Part shown: piece by piece, positions 50,665 through 59,572 of the stretch
Layout: each line of letters opens with the position of its first letter
Position numbering within the stretch: position 1 is the stretch's first letter
From: Neobacillus sp. CF12
GTDB lineage: Bacteria > Bacillota > Bacilli > Bacillales > Cytobacillaceae
Length of the DNA: 64,000 nt
Direction of reading: 5' to 3'
Assembly: GCF_030348765.1 (NCBI RefSeq)
Contig: NZ_JAUCEU010000007.1
Location: 2,866,001-2,930,000 of the forward strand
Notes under the pieces: model-generated
The model's input: only the letters and a program-made list of their open reading frames with translations
What the model was told of the DNA's origin: nothing
The model's database searches: none
Translations under genes and position numbers: made by a program

Positions 50665-51678
50665 TTAATCTATAAATTTTGCTTCGGGAATTAATATCTT
50701 CCAATCCTCATAGCTAATGATGGTCTCCCAATGTCCTGTTAGTTTAGCAAAGCCGACAATTAAGAAGAATGCCACAAAGAATGACACCGGTATAAACCAT
50801 TTACTTACCTTTTTGTTGGCAACCGTCATATTTAAGGTATCCTTCACAGGGCATGCTTCGACACAGGCCAGACAAGCAGTACAATTCAAGTTATTTACGG
50901 TTTCTACTTTGTGCACTTTTATTCTGGAAGGGCAAACCTTTGTACACATTTCACAGTTCGTACAAGTCTCTTCATTTCTTTGGATCTTTGAAACTCTAAA
51001 AATCGAACCAAGTCCGATGAACGCTCCATAAGGGCAGAGGAAGCGGCACCAGAAATTTTTATAGAATAAAGATAATACAAACATGACAGTAAGAAAACCA
51101 ATCCCAAAAGCGCTTATATCTAAGAAAAATGTCAGCATTTTTATATCAGATATTTTGTTATATGGTTCGTTTAAGAAGGCAATCGCTCCGTACGTCGGCA
51201 TTACGATAACCATCCCCAAGAAGAATAGTAGTAATAAATACTTTATCGGGGTTAGCAGCCAAACAAGCCAAGTGGGTACTTCAAAATTTCTTTTAAACAG
51301 CTTTTTCCCCAATCTGCTAATCCATTCTCCAACTGTTCCAATCGGACATATCCAACTGCAAAAAGAGCGCTTGAAAAAAATCGCACCACCAACAAAAAAG
51401 CTTAACAAAACAAGTCCTGCTGGATGGATGACATCAAAATCCCCTGTAGCGAGCCAAACCTTTAATGCCATTAATGCACTAATTGGCAGGAATCCCTCCA
51501 CCGCAGATGGTCTTTCAACAAATGGTGTTTCTCCTAAAGTTTCAAAGTGCATATAAAATTGATAAAAACGGATACCAACATATAGTAAAAATAACAGGAA
51601 TACAGCTTGAACGACGTACCTTGTTATTTGAACCGGCTTTCGTTTCAACTGTTTCTTGTACCAGTTCATCGACTTCAT
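50665..51678 (-). CDS. membrane polyferredoxin (NapH/YccM/CcoG-like)
   Basis: 337 residues. Start at 51678 (MKSMNWYKK) fits GGAGGAATCGTT rather than the ATG at 51702. About five helices; two CxxxCP pairs face the membrane loops (FCSWICPIG ~108, WCRFLCPYG ~205). Two ferredoxin 4Fe-4S motifs follow, CTNCEMCTKVCP (~243) and CTACLACVEACP (~265). Such proteins pass quinol-derived electrons to reductases (NapH, NosR) or assist cuproenzyme assembly (CcoG). An imperfect CRP/FNR-like word TGTGA-TAAAAG-TCATC lies 57 bp upstream. Confidence 0.85.
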   Translation of the reverse strand: MKSMNWYKKQLKRKPVQITRYVVQAVFLLFLLYVGIRFYQFYMHFETLGETPFVERPSAVEGFLPISALMALKVWLATGDFDVIHPAGLVLLSFFVGGAIFFKRSFCSWICPIGTVGEWISRLGKKLFKRNFEVPTWLVWLLTPIKYLLLLFFLGMVIVMPTYGAIAFLNEPYNKISDIKMLTFFLDISAFGIGFLTVMFVLSLFYKNFWCRFLCPYGAFIGLGSIFRVSKIQRNEETCTNCEMCTKVCPSRIKVHKVETVNNLNCTACLACVEACPVKDTLNMTVANKKVSKWFIPVSFFVAFFLIVGFAKLTGHWETIISYEDWKILIPEAKFID

Positions 51679-51849
51679 AACGATTCCTCCAATCTTCTTC
51701 ACCTTAAATATAAGGAAGGAAGTAAAATTGGGGATGTGATAAAAGTCATCGAGAATACCGTTTTCATAAAGAATTCACAACCCTTACTTAAACCAGACAT
51801 AATTAGCTTGTCAATAAGTACAGGGATTAATGGATATCTACATATTCCC

Positions 51850-52836
51850 CTAGCGTTCTACCCCAAACACAATATTGTTCTGTTTCCGTGCTTCTTCTGT
51901 TATTCGCAAGACGATTTTACTCATATTCTTTAATTTCTCATATTGGTTATCATCGTTTGTTTCAATGATGTCTGCGATATTGATGCATTCATAGACCATG
52001 TTTTTTTCTTCCTGGGCAACGCTTAAGATTTCGCTCTCTTTTGTGTGGCTGTCAATCAACTTAATTTCAGATATTGGCGCTGCATCCTCAAGGAGAAAGG
52101 TCCCCTTTTCGCCATGAATTTCACAAGGAATCACTGAATGCGATATTTTAGAACAAAGAATGGTACAAACAAAATCTTGATACTCTAACACCAGAGTACC
52201 GCTCCCATCAACACCACTTGAAAGGATTACGGGATGGTAGGTGACCTTTTGCGGCTCTCCGAAGAGCCCTACAGCTAAATAGAGCGGATAAACACCTAAA
52301 TCTACAAGAGCACCTCCAGAATATGTACTAGTGAAGATATTTGGGTTCTCCCCCCTTAAAAAAGAATCGTATCGGGAAGAATACTGAATATATGGCAGCA
52401 TTGCACTTCTTAAATTACCTGCTAAATTAAGTTTTTCCTTTAATATCCGGAAATTAGGAGTATGGATATTGCGAATGGCCTCAAATAAATAAACACCATT
52501 ATCCTCTGCAATTTGGTATGCTTCTTCCAATTCCTCACTATTGGAGAATATCGGCTTCTCACAAATAACATGCTTTTTATTTCTCAAAAATGTAATTGCC
52601 TGCTCAAAATGAACAGAATTAGGCGAAGCAATATAGATAGCCTCGAGTTCTGGACTTTTTGCCATTTCCTCTAAATCAGTAAAAAAATATTCTGCATTAT
52701 ATTTATGGGCAAGGTCTTTTGCCTTATCAGATGTCCTTGAGTAGACACCCTTTAAAGTTAACTTCCCGCTAAGTTTTGCAGCTTCAATAAAGGATTCTGT
52801 GATCCAACCTGTCCCGACTGTACCTAAATTAATCAT
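51850..52836 (-). CDS. Gfo/Idh/MocA-family oxidoreductase
   Basis: 328 residues: Rossmann start LGTVGTGWITESFI, EAIYIASPNSVHFEQA (~67-82) and the family box HVICEKPIF (~92) with catalytic Lys. A C-terminal beta-sheet domain has GGALVDLGVYPL (~172). NAD(P)-dependent sugar or cyclitol dehydrogenase; substrate not defined. It may serve sugar catabolism with the nearby uronate operon, but lies in its own unit. Confidence 0.85.
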   Translation of the reverse strand: MINLGTVGTGWITESFIEAAKLSGKLTLKGVYSRTSDKAKDLAHKYNAEYFFTDLEEMAKSPELEAIYIASPNSVHFEQAITFLRNKKHVICEKPIFSNSEELEEAYQIAEDNGVYLFEAIRNIHTPNFRILKEKLNLAGNLRSAMLPYIQYSSRYDSFLRGENPNIFTSTYSGGALVDLGVYPLYLAVGLFGEPQKVTYHPVILSSGVDGSGTLVLEYQDFVCTILCSKISHSVIPCEIHGEKGTFLLEDAAPISEIKLIDSHTKESEILSVAQEEKNMVYECINIADIIETNDDNQYEKLKNMSKIVLRITEEARKQNNIVFGVER

Positions 52837-52996
52837 ATTTAATCCCCTTCCATTACTTCTTCAAGCATATATTGTAGCCTTTTTGTACTCTTTTTGCTAA
52901 TTTCACTATTTTTATAAAGAATCTTTGGGTACAATGGAAAAATATCATAATTTATGTTATTTATAAGTAATAGATGAAAGAAAGAGGTTGAATAGA

Positions 52997-54655
52997 GTGG
53001 ACAATCTAAGTTCTAATTTTATTAAAGATGTGATGATAAAGGATTTGGAATCCGGTAAGCACGATAAAATTATCACTCGTTTCCCTCCAGAGCCAAACGG
53101 ATATTTACATATTGGTCATGCTAAATCCATCATCATTAACTTTGGACTAGCAGATGAATTTAACGGAAAAACCAATTTACGATTTGATGACACCAATCCG
53201 TTAAAAGAAGATGTTGAATATGTAAATTCTATCAAAGAAGATGTGAAATGGCTGGGATTTGAATGGGATAACTTATTCTTTGCTTCGGACTATTTTGAAG
53301 AAATGTATAAACGAGCGGTCCTATTAATAAAAAAAGGCCTTGCCTACGTGGATGACCTGTCAGCTGATGAAATCCGTGAATACCGTGGCACACTGACCTC
53401 TCCTGGTAAAGAAAGTCCATATCGTGATCGTTCAATTGAAGAAAATCTTGATTTATTTGCACGGATGCGCAATGGAGAATTTGAAAATGGCCAAAAGGTT
53501 CTTCGTGCAAAAATTGATATGAAATCACCAAATATCAATTTACGCGACCCTGTCATTTATCGAATTTCTCATGCAACACACCATAACACTGGTGATAAGT
53601 GGTGCATATATCCAATGTATGCATTTGCACATCCCCTTGAAGACGCGATTGAAGACGTAACCCACTCTATTTGTACGATTGAATTCGAAGACCAACGTCC
53701 ACTTTATAACTGGGTAGTGGAACAATGCGAAATGGAAAGTACGCCACAACAAATTGAATTTGGCCGCTTAAACGTAACCAATACCGTAATGAGCAAGCGC
53801 AAACTGAAGCAGTTGGTTGATGAGGGATTTGTAGATGGCTGGGATGATCCACGGATGCCGACGATTTCTGGAATGCGCCGGAAGGGATTTACCCCTGAAT
53901 CCATTCGTAATTTTGTCCGTGAAACAGGTGTATCGAAAGGTTCTGGAGCTGTTGATTCACAAATGCTCGAACACTTTGTAAGAGAGGACTTAAAGTTAAA
54001 AGCTCCTCGTACAATGGGGATCTTGAATCCTTTAAAAGTGGTCATTACGAATTATCCTGAAGGACAAATCGAGTTACTCGATGCTGAGATTAATCCTGAG
54101 GTTCCTGAAATGGGTACCAGAAAAATTCCGTTTTCTCGTGAAATTTACATTGAAAAAGACGATTTCATGGAAGATCCTCCGGCTAAATATTTCCGCCTCT
54201 TCCCTGGTAATGAAGTTCGCCTTAAACATGCTTATTTCATTAAGTGTGAAGAAGTTATCAAGGATGTGAACGGAGAAGTTGTCGAGTTACGTTGCACCTA
54301 TGACCCACTAACCAAAAGTGGTACTGGCTTTACAGGCCGTAAAGTAAAAGGAACCATTCATTGGGTGGAAGCAACGAATTCAGTTCCAGCAGAATTTCAT
54401 TTATATGAACCACTAATTCTCGACAAAACAGAAGACGATAATGAGGAAGAAGAAAAAACCTTCCTCGACAACGTAAATCCAGAATCACTTGTGGTTTTGC
54501 AAGGTTTTGTAGAGCCTAACATGAGAGAAAGCAGACCTTATGACAAATTTCAATTCTTTAGACATGGATACTTCAATGTAGATCCAAAGCACACTACTGT
54601 TGATAAACTTGTCTTTAACCGGGTTGTTTCGTTAAAAAGTTCATTTAAAATATAA
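52997..54655 (+). CDS. glnS: glutaminyl-tRNA synthetase
   Basis: 552 residues from GTG 52997 (AAAGAGG 9 nt upstream; TTG 52988 abuts the SD). Class I signatures: [13 protein letters not shown] (~33-45) and the KMSKS-type VMSKRKL (~265). Catalytic domain then anticodon-binding beta-barrels (~340-550). Charges tRNA-Gln directly. Most Bacillus species use GatCAB amidation instead, so presence of GlnRS is notable and may reflect transfer; codon use looks ordinary for the window. Confidence 0.95.
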   Translation: MDNLSSNFIKDVMIKDLESGKHDKIITRFPPEPNGYLHIGHAKSIIINFGLADEFNGKTNLRFDDTNPLKEDVEYVNSIKEDVKWLGFEWDNLFFASDYFEEMYKRAVLLIKKGLAYVDDLSADEIREYRGTLTSPGKESPYRDRSIEENLDLFARMRNGEFENGQKVLRAKIDMKSPNINLRDPVIYRISHATHHNTGDKWCIYPMYAFAHPLEDAIEDVTHSICTIEFEDQRPLYNWVVEQCEMESTPQQIEFGRLNVTNTVMSKRKLKQLVDEGFVDGWDDPRMPTISGMRRKGFTPESIRNFVRETGVSKGSGAVDSQMLEHFVREDLKLKAPRTMGILNPLKVVITNYPEGQIELLDAEINPEVPEMGTRKIPFSREIYIEKDDFMEDPPAKYFRLFPGNEVRLKHAYFIKCEEVIKDVNGEVVELRCTYDPLTKSGTGFTGRKVKGTIHWVEATNSVPAEFHLYEPLILDKTEDDNEEEEKTFLDNVNPESLVVLQGFVEPNMRESRPYDKFQFFRHGYFNVDPKHTTVDKLVFNRVVSLKSSFKI

Positions 54656-54658
54656 AAA

Positions 54659-54688
54659 TAGAACCGGGGATTCCTGGTTCTTTTTTTT
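54659..54688 (+). terminator. intrinsic terminator of glnS
   Basis: AGAACCGGG-GATT-CCTGGTTCT then TTTTTTT. Confidence 0.93.
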
Positions 54689-54728
54689 ATAACTTTAATC
54701 ATGTAACGGATTTTTCAAAATAGGTGGC

Positions 54729-55270
54729 GCATACGATTAGTCCTCAAGACCCCGGATTGAGGACTAATCCTTCTGGCCGAGCGTACGATTTGTCCTCAAG
54801 ACCCCGGATTAAGGACTAATCCTTCCGGCCGAGCGTACGATTTGTCCTCAAGACCCCGGATTGAGGACTAATCCTTCCGGCTGAGCTTACGATTTGTGCT
54901 CAAGACCCCCGATTGAGGACTAATCCTTCTGGCTGAGCTTACGACTTGTCCTCAAGACCCCGGATTGAGGACTAATCCTTCCGGCCGAGCTTACGATTTG
55001 TCCTTAAGACCCCGGATTGAGGACTAATCCTTCTGGCTAAGCTTACGATTAGTCCTCAAGACCCCGGATTGAGGACTAATCCTTCTGGCCGAGCGTACGA
55101 TTTGTCCTCAAGACCCCGCCCGGATTGAGGACTAATCCTTCCGGCTGAGCTTACGATTTGTGCTCAAGACCCCCGATTGAGGACTAATCCTTCTGGCTGA
55201 GCTTACGACTTGTCCTCAAGACCCCGGATTGAGGACTAATCCTTCCGGCCGAGCGTACGATTAGTTCTCA
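54729..55270. repeat. tandem array of ten 52-bp hairpin units
   Basis: Ten full copies (54729-55252) plus a partial eleventh. Unit: GCGTACGATTTGTCCTCAAG followed by ACCCCGGATTGAGGACTAAT and CCTTCCGGCCGA. Each copy contains the palindrome GTCCTCAA-GACCCCGGA-TTGAGGAC. Unit 8 carries a 4-bp CCCG insertion; units 4/9 and 5/10 are identical, and 1/7 and 3/8 nearly so, showing block duplication. Not CRISPR: there are no unique spacers. It fills the glnS to kinase gap with no gene. Confidence 0.93.
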
Positions 55271-55322
55271 AATAGCTTGTACAATATTCAATGAAAAATC
55301 GGTAGGTCAGACTCGAGAAAAT

Positions 55323-55353
55323 AAAAAAATGCCGAGAAAAATACACTTTCTCG
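55323..55353 (-). terminator. intrinsic terminator of the Mo-reductase/nre operon
   Basis: Minus strand CGAGAAA-GTGTATT-TTTCTCG then GCATTTTTTT. A second hairpin GAACTAGG-TGTCT-CCTGGTTC lies just before it (55361-55384). Confidence 0.85.
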
Positions 55354-55389
55354 ACAATTTAGGAACCAGGAGACACCTAGTTCTATTTT

Positions 55390-56457
55390 TTATGTTATTT
55401 CTGAACGGGTTGCTGGGACTTCTAGGATAATCTTTGTTCCTTCACCAAGAGAAGAGAAAATAGTCAATTCCCCGCCAACGGCTCTTGCTCGTTCATCCAT
55501 ACTGAAAAGACCAACTCCACGGGGCTGTGTCACCACCTCAAAGCCTAGCCCCTTATCCTCAATCATTACCCTCACGGTTTGCTCCATTTCTCTTACGGTG
55601 ACAGTAGCCTCAGATACATCTGCGTACTTCCGAATATTTGTTAGTGCTTCCTGGATAATACGGTAAATCGTCAACTCAATGCTAATATCTAAGCGACGGT
55701 TAAGGACACACTCAAAATACACATCAATGCCATAGTTCTCAGAAAAGCGTGATAGAAAGGAACGAATCGCGGGAACTAGTCCTAGATCATCCAATACTGA
55801 TGGTCGCAACTCCCAAGAAATATCGCGAATTTCTTCTATCAATTGAGTTGCTTCCTTTTGCATTTGATATAGAAGGGGATGGTCGACTTCTGAAAGTAAA
55901 CGATTTATCGTGATTAGATGGCTATATAGATTTTGTCCAATGCCGTCATGTAAATTTCGTGATAAACGCTTGCGTTCATCCTCTTGAACATCAATAATCG
56001 TTGTCATCATTTTCTGAAGTTCTTGTTCCACTCTTTTTCGCTTTGTAATTTCGTATCGAATAGCTAAATATTGATAAGGTTTACCTTTATCATTTAAAAA
56101 TGGAATAATCGTAGTATCCACCCAATAGTAACTTCCGTCTTTGGCGCGGTTTCGAATTTCACCTTTCCAAACCTTACCCGTACCAATGGTTCTCCACATT
56201 TCTCTAAAAAACTCTTCTGAGTGGTATCCAGAATTTAATATCCGATGGTCCTGACCTATAAGCTCATCTTTTGTGTACTTTGAAATATGAATAAATTGTT
56301 CATTTACATATGTAATGATTCCTCTAGAATCCGTTATCGCTACAATGGAGGATTCATCGAGGGCGAATTTAAAATCCATTAATTCTTGAATCGATTTTTT
56401 CAATTCCAACTCAAGGCTAGAGAGCCCATCTAGTGATTGCTGACTATTCATTTCCAT
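55390..56457 (-). CDS. PAS-domain sensor histidine kinase (NreB-type HisKA_3)
   Basis: 355 residues, no membrane helices. N-terminal coiled segment (~10-35), PAS domain (~36-140, ITDSRGIITYVNEQF and KDGSYYWVDTTIIPFL), then HisKA_3 with His in LSRNLHDGIGQNL (~165) and HATPase with EDKGLGFEV and GLFSMDERARAVGG. Unlike staphylococcal NreB, the PAS domain has no cysteine cluster. Last gene of the operon, overlapping the GAF gene by 14 bases. The sensed cue is unknown. Confidence 0.88.
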   Translation of the reverse strand: MEMNSQQSLDGLSSLELELKKSIQELMDFKFALDESSIVAITDSRGIITYVNEQFIHISKYTKDELIGQDHRILNSGYHSEEFFREMWRTIGTGKVWKGEIRNRAKDGSYYWVDTTIIPFLNDKGKPYQYLAIRYEITKRKRVEQELQKMMTTIIDVQEDERKRLSRNLHDGIGQNLYSHLITINRLLSEVDHPLLYQMQKEATQLIEEIRDISWELRPSVLDDLGLVPAIRSFLSRFSENYGIDVYFECVLNRRLDISIELTIYRIIQEALTNIRKYADVSEATVTVREMEQTVRVMIEDKGLGFEVVTQPRGVGLFSMDERARAVGGELTIFSSLGEGTKIILEVPATRSEIT

Positions 56458-56920
56458 GCCCTAAGCCTCCACCTAAGATTTGACTTCTTAAGAGTTGCTC
56501 TACTGTTTCAGCTGACGTCTTCACTTTTTCCTGCTCCCTTTCAGGAAAAGAGTAGGATACTCTTTTTCCAACTAGTAATACACCTTTTGCGGATGCATTA
56601 AAAAATAAAGGGACCGCATAACAGGAAATAAGTTTCTCAGCAAGCATAATGGGATGGTCTGTTACTTTTCCATAGATATCATTTGGAAAGTCCCTCATCA
56701 TCATTGGACTGCCACTTGAAATAACTTTTCCAGCGATTCCTTTTCCAAAGCGAACGGTTATTCTTTTATATTTATCGTTTACGTTTCCTGAAGCATAATG
56801 CCATCGTACATCGGGACCTACTTCGTTTTGAAGGGCAAGGGCAACAAAGTCACATCCCACTTCCTTCAGCAACTGATCACAAACCTCCATAACCGCATGA
56901 TTTTCTCTTATTTCTGTCAT
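56444..56920 (-). CDS. nreA: GAF-domain protein, NreA-like nitrate receptor
   Basis: 158 residues, single GAF domain (~10-150) with VRFGKGIAGKVISSGSPMMM and the YAVPLFFNASAKGVLLVGKR strand pair, similar in size and context to staphylococcal NreA, which binds nitrate and modulates NreB. Sits between a response regulator and a kinase gene. Ligand identity is inferred from family and context. Confidence 0.78.
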   Translation of the reverse strand: MTEIRENHAVMEVCDQLLKEVGCDFVALALQNEVGPDVRWHYASGNVNDKYKRITVRFGKGIAGKVISSGSPMMMRDFPNDIYGKVTDHPIMLAEKLISCYAVPLFFNASAKGVLLVGKRVSYSFPEREQEKVKTSAETVEQLLRSQILGGGLGHGNE

Positions 56921-56935
56921 TGGGATGCTTTCTCC

Positions 56936-57595
56936 TTATATTCCATAACCAAGTAACCCCTTTTTTACCGCATATTCCACTAATTCTGGCCTTGTTCTCA
57001 TTTGCAGTTTTTCCATCAAGTTTCCTTTATGGGTTTCGACCGTTTTTACGCTTATAACTAATTGCTCAGCTATTTCTTTATTTGCATAGCCTTTCGCAAC
57101 AAGGGTGAGAACTTCTTTTTCACGATCAGATAAAAGATGATAGGTATCATGGCTATCCTTAATACTGCCAAGGTATTCTTCCATTAATCTTTTTGTGGCG
57201 GCTGGATGGAGATAAGCATTTCCTAAGGAGACTGACTCAATCGCTGACATTAGTTCATCATGAGGTGCACTTTTTAAAATACATCCTGAAGCACCAGCTT
57301 GTATGGCTCTAAAAAGGTATTCCTCATCATCGTGCATGGTGAGAATTAAAATATTTACATCAGGCATTAGTTTTTTCAATTCAGATGTTGCTGATAATCC
57401 ATCTTTACCATGAGGCATACTTAAATCCATTACAACAACATCAGGTTTAAGTTTCAGGGCTTTTTTTATACCTTCGTTTCCTTCTGACGCTTCACCAATT
57501 ACTTGCATTTCGGGATTAGAATTTAACAGCATTGTAAGACCCATTCTTACAACGGCATGATCATCAACCAATAGGATTTTAATCAATTTTAACAC
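56936..57595 (-). CDS. nreC: NreC/NarL-type response regulator
   Basis: 219 residues: receiver with DDHAVV (~11) and phospho-Asp in VVVMDLSMPHGKDG (~56), Lys in CILKSAP (~107), then a LuxR-type HTH with LSDREKEVLTLVAKGYANKE and LVISVKTVETHKGNLMEKL. Expected target is the operon itself and possibly nitrate-response genes. 11 bp downstream of the first kinase. Confidence 0.88.
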   Translation of the reverse strand: MLKLIKILLVDDHAVVRMGLTMLLNSNPEMQVIGEASEGNEGIKKALKLKPDVVVMDLSMPHGKDGLSATSELKKLMPDVNILILTMHDDEEYLFRAIQAGASGCILKSAPHDELMSAIESVSLGNAYLHPAATKRLMEEYLGSIKDSHDTYHLLSDREKEVLTLVAKGYANKEIAEQLVISVKTVETHKGNLMEKLQMRTRPELVEYAVKKGLLGYGI

Positions 57596-57606
57596 TCCTT
57601 CCCTTC

Positions 57607-58260
57607 CTATAAAGGAAGAGATATTTCAACAGATGTACCTTCTCCTATTTTAGAGGATATTACACAATGCCCGCCAGTTAAAAGCATTCTTTCCTTCATG
57701 GCAGCTATTCCAAGCGTAACAGACGTATTCCCTGCTTCATCTGGTACAAATCCACCACCGAAATCAACAATATAAATTTTCAATTCGTCTTTATTCCATA
57801 TCAACCTCATTTTCACATTCGATGTATCAGCATGTTTAGCTATATTCGTAAGTGCTTCCTGGCAAACGCGAAAAACCGCAACACTTTTTTGCTCTTGAAT
57901 TGGTTTATCTTCCCCAATTGATTCTAAATCAACAAGAACGCCAAATGTTGAGGTATATAATTTTATATAACTCTTAATTGCTGGCAGTAAGCCAAGTGTG
58001 GTTAAGGCAGGGGGATGAAGCTCAACGGAGAGCAATCTAATCTCTTGTATCGTCTTTTCAATCAACTGAGTCATTTCTTGCAGATAGTTTTTCAAATGAG
58101 GCTGACTTAATCCCGATTCAACAAATTGTAATCCAGTAAGAATACTAAATAAATTTTGTCCAACACCTTCATGCAGCTCCATCGAAATACGTTTAATTTC
58201 TTCCTCTTGTGATTGAATAATATAAGTACGAATTTGTTGTGTTGAGACAGATTGCTTCAT
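57607..58260 (-). CDS. short cytosolic histidine kinase (HisKA_3), no sensor domain
   Basis: 217 residues: phospho-acceptor His in ISMELHEGVGQNL (~29), then HATPase_c with VCQEALTNIAKHA (N box), VDFGGGFVPDE (G1) and GIAAMKERMLLTGG. The PAS/oxygen-sensing part of NreB is missing, so its input must come from a partner, perhaps the NreA-like GAF protein or one of the small proteins upstream. 31 bp downstream of the 90-aa gene. Confidence 0.85.
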   Translation of the reverse strand: MKQSVSTQQIRTYIIQSQEEEIKRISMELHEGVGQNLFSILTGLQFVESGLSQPHLKNYLQEMTQLIEKTIQEIRLLSVELHPPALTTLGLLPAIKSYIKLYTSTFGVLVDLESIGEDKPIQEQKSVAVFRVCQEALTNIAKHADTSNVKMRLIWNKDELKIYIVDFGGGFVPDEAGNTSVTLGIAAMKERMLLTGGHCVISSKIGEGTSVEISLPL

Positions 58261-58291
58261 ACTTAACCCCCGTTACCTTTTAACTTTAAAT

Positions 58292-58564
58292 CTAGACTTT
58301 TTGAAATGTATAGGTTAATCCGCTTTCGAGGTCAGAAGCGAAAAAACTAACCTCAGATTGACTTACGTTACTGTTAAGCGGAACTGCTAAGAAATACATG
58401 GAATCAAAATAAAAACGAACATGCGTATGATCAGGACAAAACTGTATTTTTTTAATTGTTTTCTTGATCCTTGGTGCTTGATCCCCGCCTTGTTTATCCT
58501 CTATGGCTATTTCCATTGTTTCTCCAACGAATCTTTGCAACTCATCTATATTAATGGGTTCCAC
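58292..58564 (-). CDS. 90-aa protein of the molybdoenzyme operon, GTG start
   Basis: Begins MEPINIDELQRFVGETMEIA from GTG 58564, with AAGAAGGGA ~10 nt upstream; the start lies inside the end of the preceding gene (14-base overlap). It reads as a small beta-rich domain with FCPDHTHVRFYFDSMYFLAV. Not recognised. A longer N-terminus in frame would be antisense to codon use of the overlapping gene and is rejected. Confidence 0.6.
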   Translation of the reverse strand: MEPINIDELQRFVGETMEIAIEDKQGGDQAPRIKKTIKKIQFCPDHTHVRFYFDSMYFLAVPLNSNVSQSEVSFFASDLESGLTYTFQKV

Positions 58565-58862
58565 AACTGTTACATCCCTTCTTAACTGGATAGATGAACA
58601 TCTTGTAGCCCTGCAAAAAATCCCAAAACTTCGGGTCGGCATTTTCCTCGATGAATTTGATTGTATCTTCTTCTGAATCCCAATCACTCATACCTTTTAC
58701 CTCTGCAATTACCATTTCTGCCCCATCAATCGTCTTCTCCTCTAGGAACCAATTCAATCGCTTTTTTCCAAACATGTTTTTTAGCAGTTCATCAATAACG
58801 GGAGCAAATTCACCTTTTTGTTCCCGAATAAAACAAAAGTCTAAATACGTTTCACTAATCAT
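58551..58862 (-). CDS. 103-aa protein of the molybdoenzyme operon
   Basis: Acidic, mostly helical protein starting MISETYLDFCFIREQKGEFA, C-terminus with a cysteine pair CNSCGTH. Its ATG overlaps the preceding gene and its end overlaps the next, so translation is coupled. Could be a dedicated assembly or redox-sensing factor; no family recognised. Confidence 0.6.
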   Translation of the reverse strand: MISETYLDFCFIREQKGEFAPVIDELLKNMFGKKRLNWFLEEKTIDGAEMVIAEVKGMSDWDSEEDTIKFIEENADPKFWDFLQGYKMFIYPVKKGCNSCGTH

Positions 58863-59046
58863 TGATTTTCACACCTTTTTTATAGATAAGGAATGCTGCA
58901 GGAAATAGGATTACATTGACGACTGCTGCAACGATTGTGTTCGTATAATTTTCATAAAAATACTGATGAACCATATATTGTGTAGCAATTATATTCATCA
59001 TTAATATGGCTAATAGGAGTGCAACACTTACATAACTACGCTTCAT
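58855..59046 (-). CDS. 63-aa two-helix membrane protein
   Basis: Two hydrophobic helices (~6-25 and ~36-55) in a 63-residue protein beginning MKRSYVSVALLLAILMMNII. Overlaps the Rieske gene end by 11 bases and the 103-aa gene start by 8. Possibly a small anchor for the Rieske protein or cytochrome. Not recognised. Confidence 0.65.
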   Translation of the reverse strand: MKRSYVSVALLLAILMMNIIATQYMVHQYFYENYTNTIVAAVVNVILFPAAFLIYKKGVKIND

Positions 59047-59560
59047 AACGCTTCACCCCAACTGCATAAACAGAACCATTTTCAACCTTCACATAAATCT
59101 CAGGGAGTGGGCGTCTTGGCGGACCTGCCGTAGGTGCACCCGTCTCGACATCAAATTTTCCGTGATGACATGGGCAAAGCATTTCTTTCTCTTCTTTTTT
59201 CCAAAATACTGGGCAGCGAAGATGGGTACAGGCATTTTGATAAGCCACATATTTCTCTTCATCAAGCCTAATGAGGATCGCACTGTCATGCTCACCAGGG
59301 AAATGAAAATCTACCGCATCACCTACTGGTATAGACTTTACATCGGTAATCTTTTGCTTAGGGTATTTTTTATCCCCTAATTCGTTAAGTTCTTTCGCTG
59401 CCAATACTCCCCATGGAAGAGAGGAAACAGCAAATACGCCCGCTGCACCGACTAAGGTTTTCATAAACCCGCGTCTGTCCAATTTTCTTTCATTATTGCG
59501 ATTTATATTATGTGTATAGTTATCTTCATTGAACGGGATTTTATTATTTTTTTCTGACAT
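59036..59560 (-). CDS. Rieske 2Fe-2S protein with Tat-type N-terminus
   Basis: 174 residues. The N-terminal region has a twin-arginine motif KLDRRGFMKTLVG (~28) followed by a hydrophobic helix, so the folded protein is likely exported and membrane-anchored. Rieske ligands: CTHLRC (~110) and CPCHHG (~128). Electron transfer between quinol/cytochrome and the molybdoenzyme branch is the likely role. 12 bp after the ferredoxin gene. Confidence 0.88.
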   Translation of the reverse strand: MSEKNNKIPFNEDNYTHNINRNNERKLDRRGFMKTLVGAAGVFAVSSLPWGVLAAKELNELGDKKYPKQKITDVKSIPVGDAVDFHFPGEHDSAILIRLDEEKYVAYQNACTHLRCPVFWKKEEKEMLCPCHHGKFDVETGAPTAGPPRRPLPEIYVKVENGSVYAVGVKRYEA

Positions 59561-59572
59561 TGTTAATCCCTC

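Noticed and set aside
51735..51750. CRP/FNR-like word TGTGATAAAAGTCATC upstream of the polyferredoxin gene
   Set aside because: Only one half matches well; kept as a comment in that gene's entry, not as a site.
53232..54045. Several minus-strand ORFs over glnS
   Set aside because: Antisense shadows of a highly conserved coding gene; no SD or family match.
54729..55270. CRISPR array
   Set aside because: Units are directly abutting 52-mers with no unique spacers and no cas genes nearby.
58565..58687. 41-residue N-terminal extension of the 90-aa gene
   Set aside because: It is the alternative frame of the 103-aa gene; the GTG at 58564 has the SD and matches the coupled-gene pattern.
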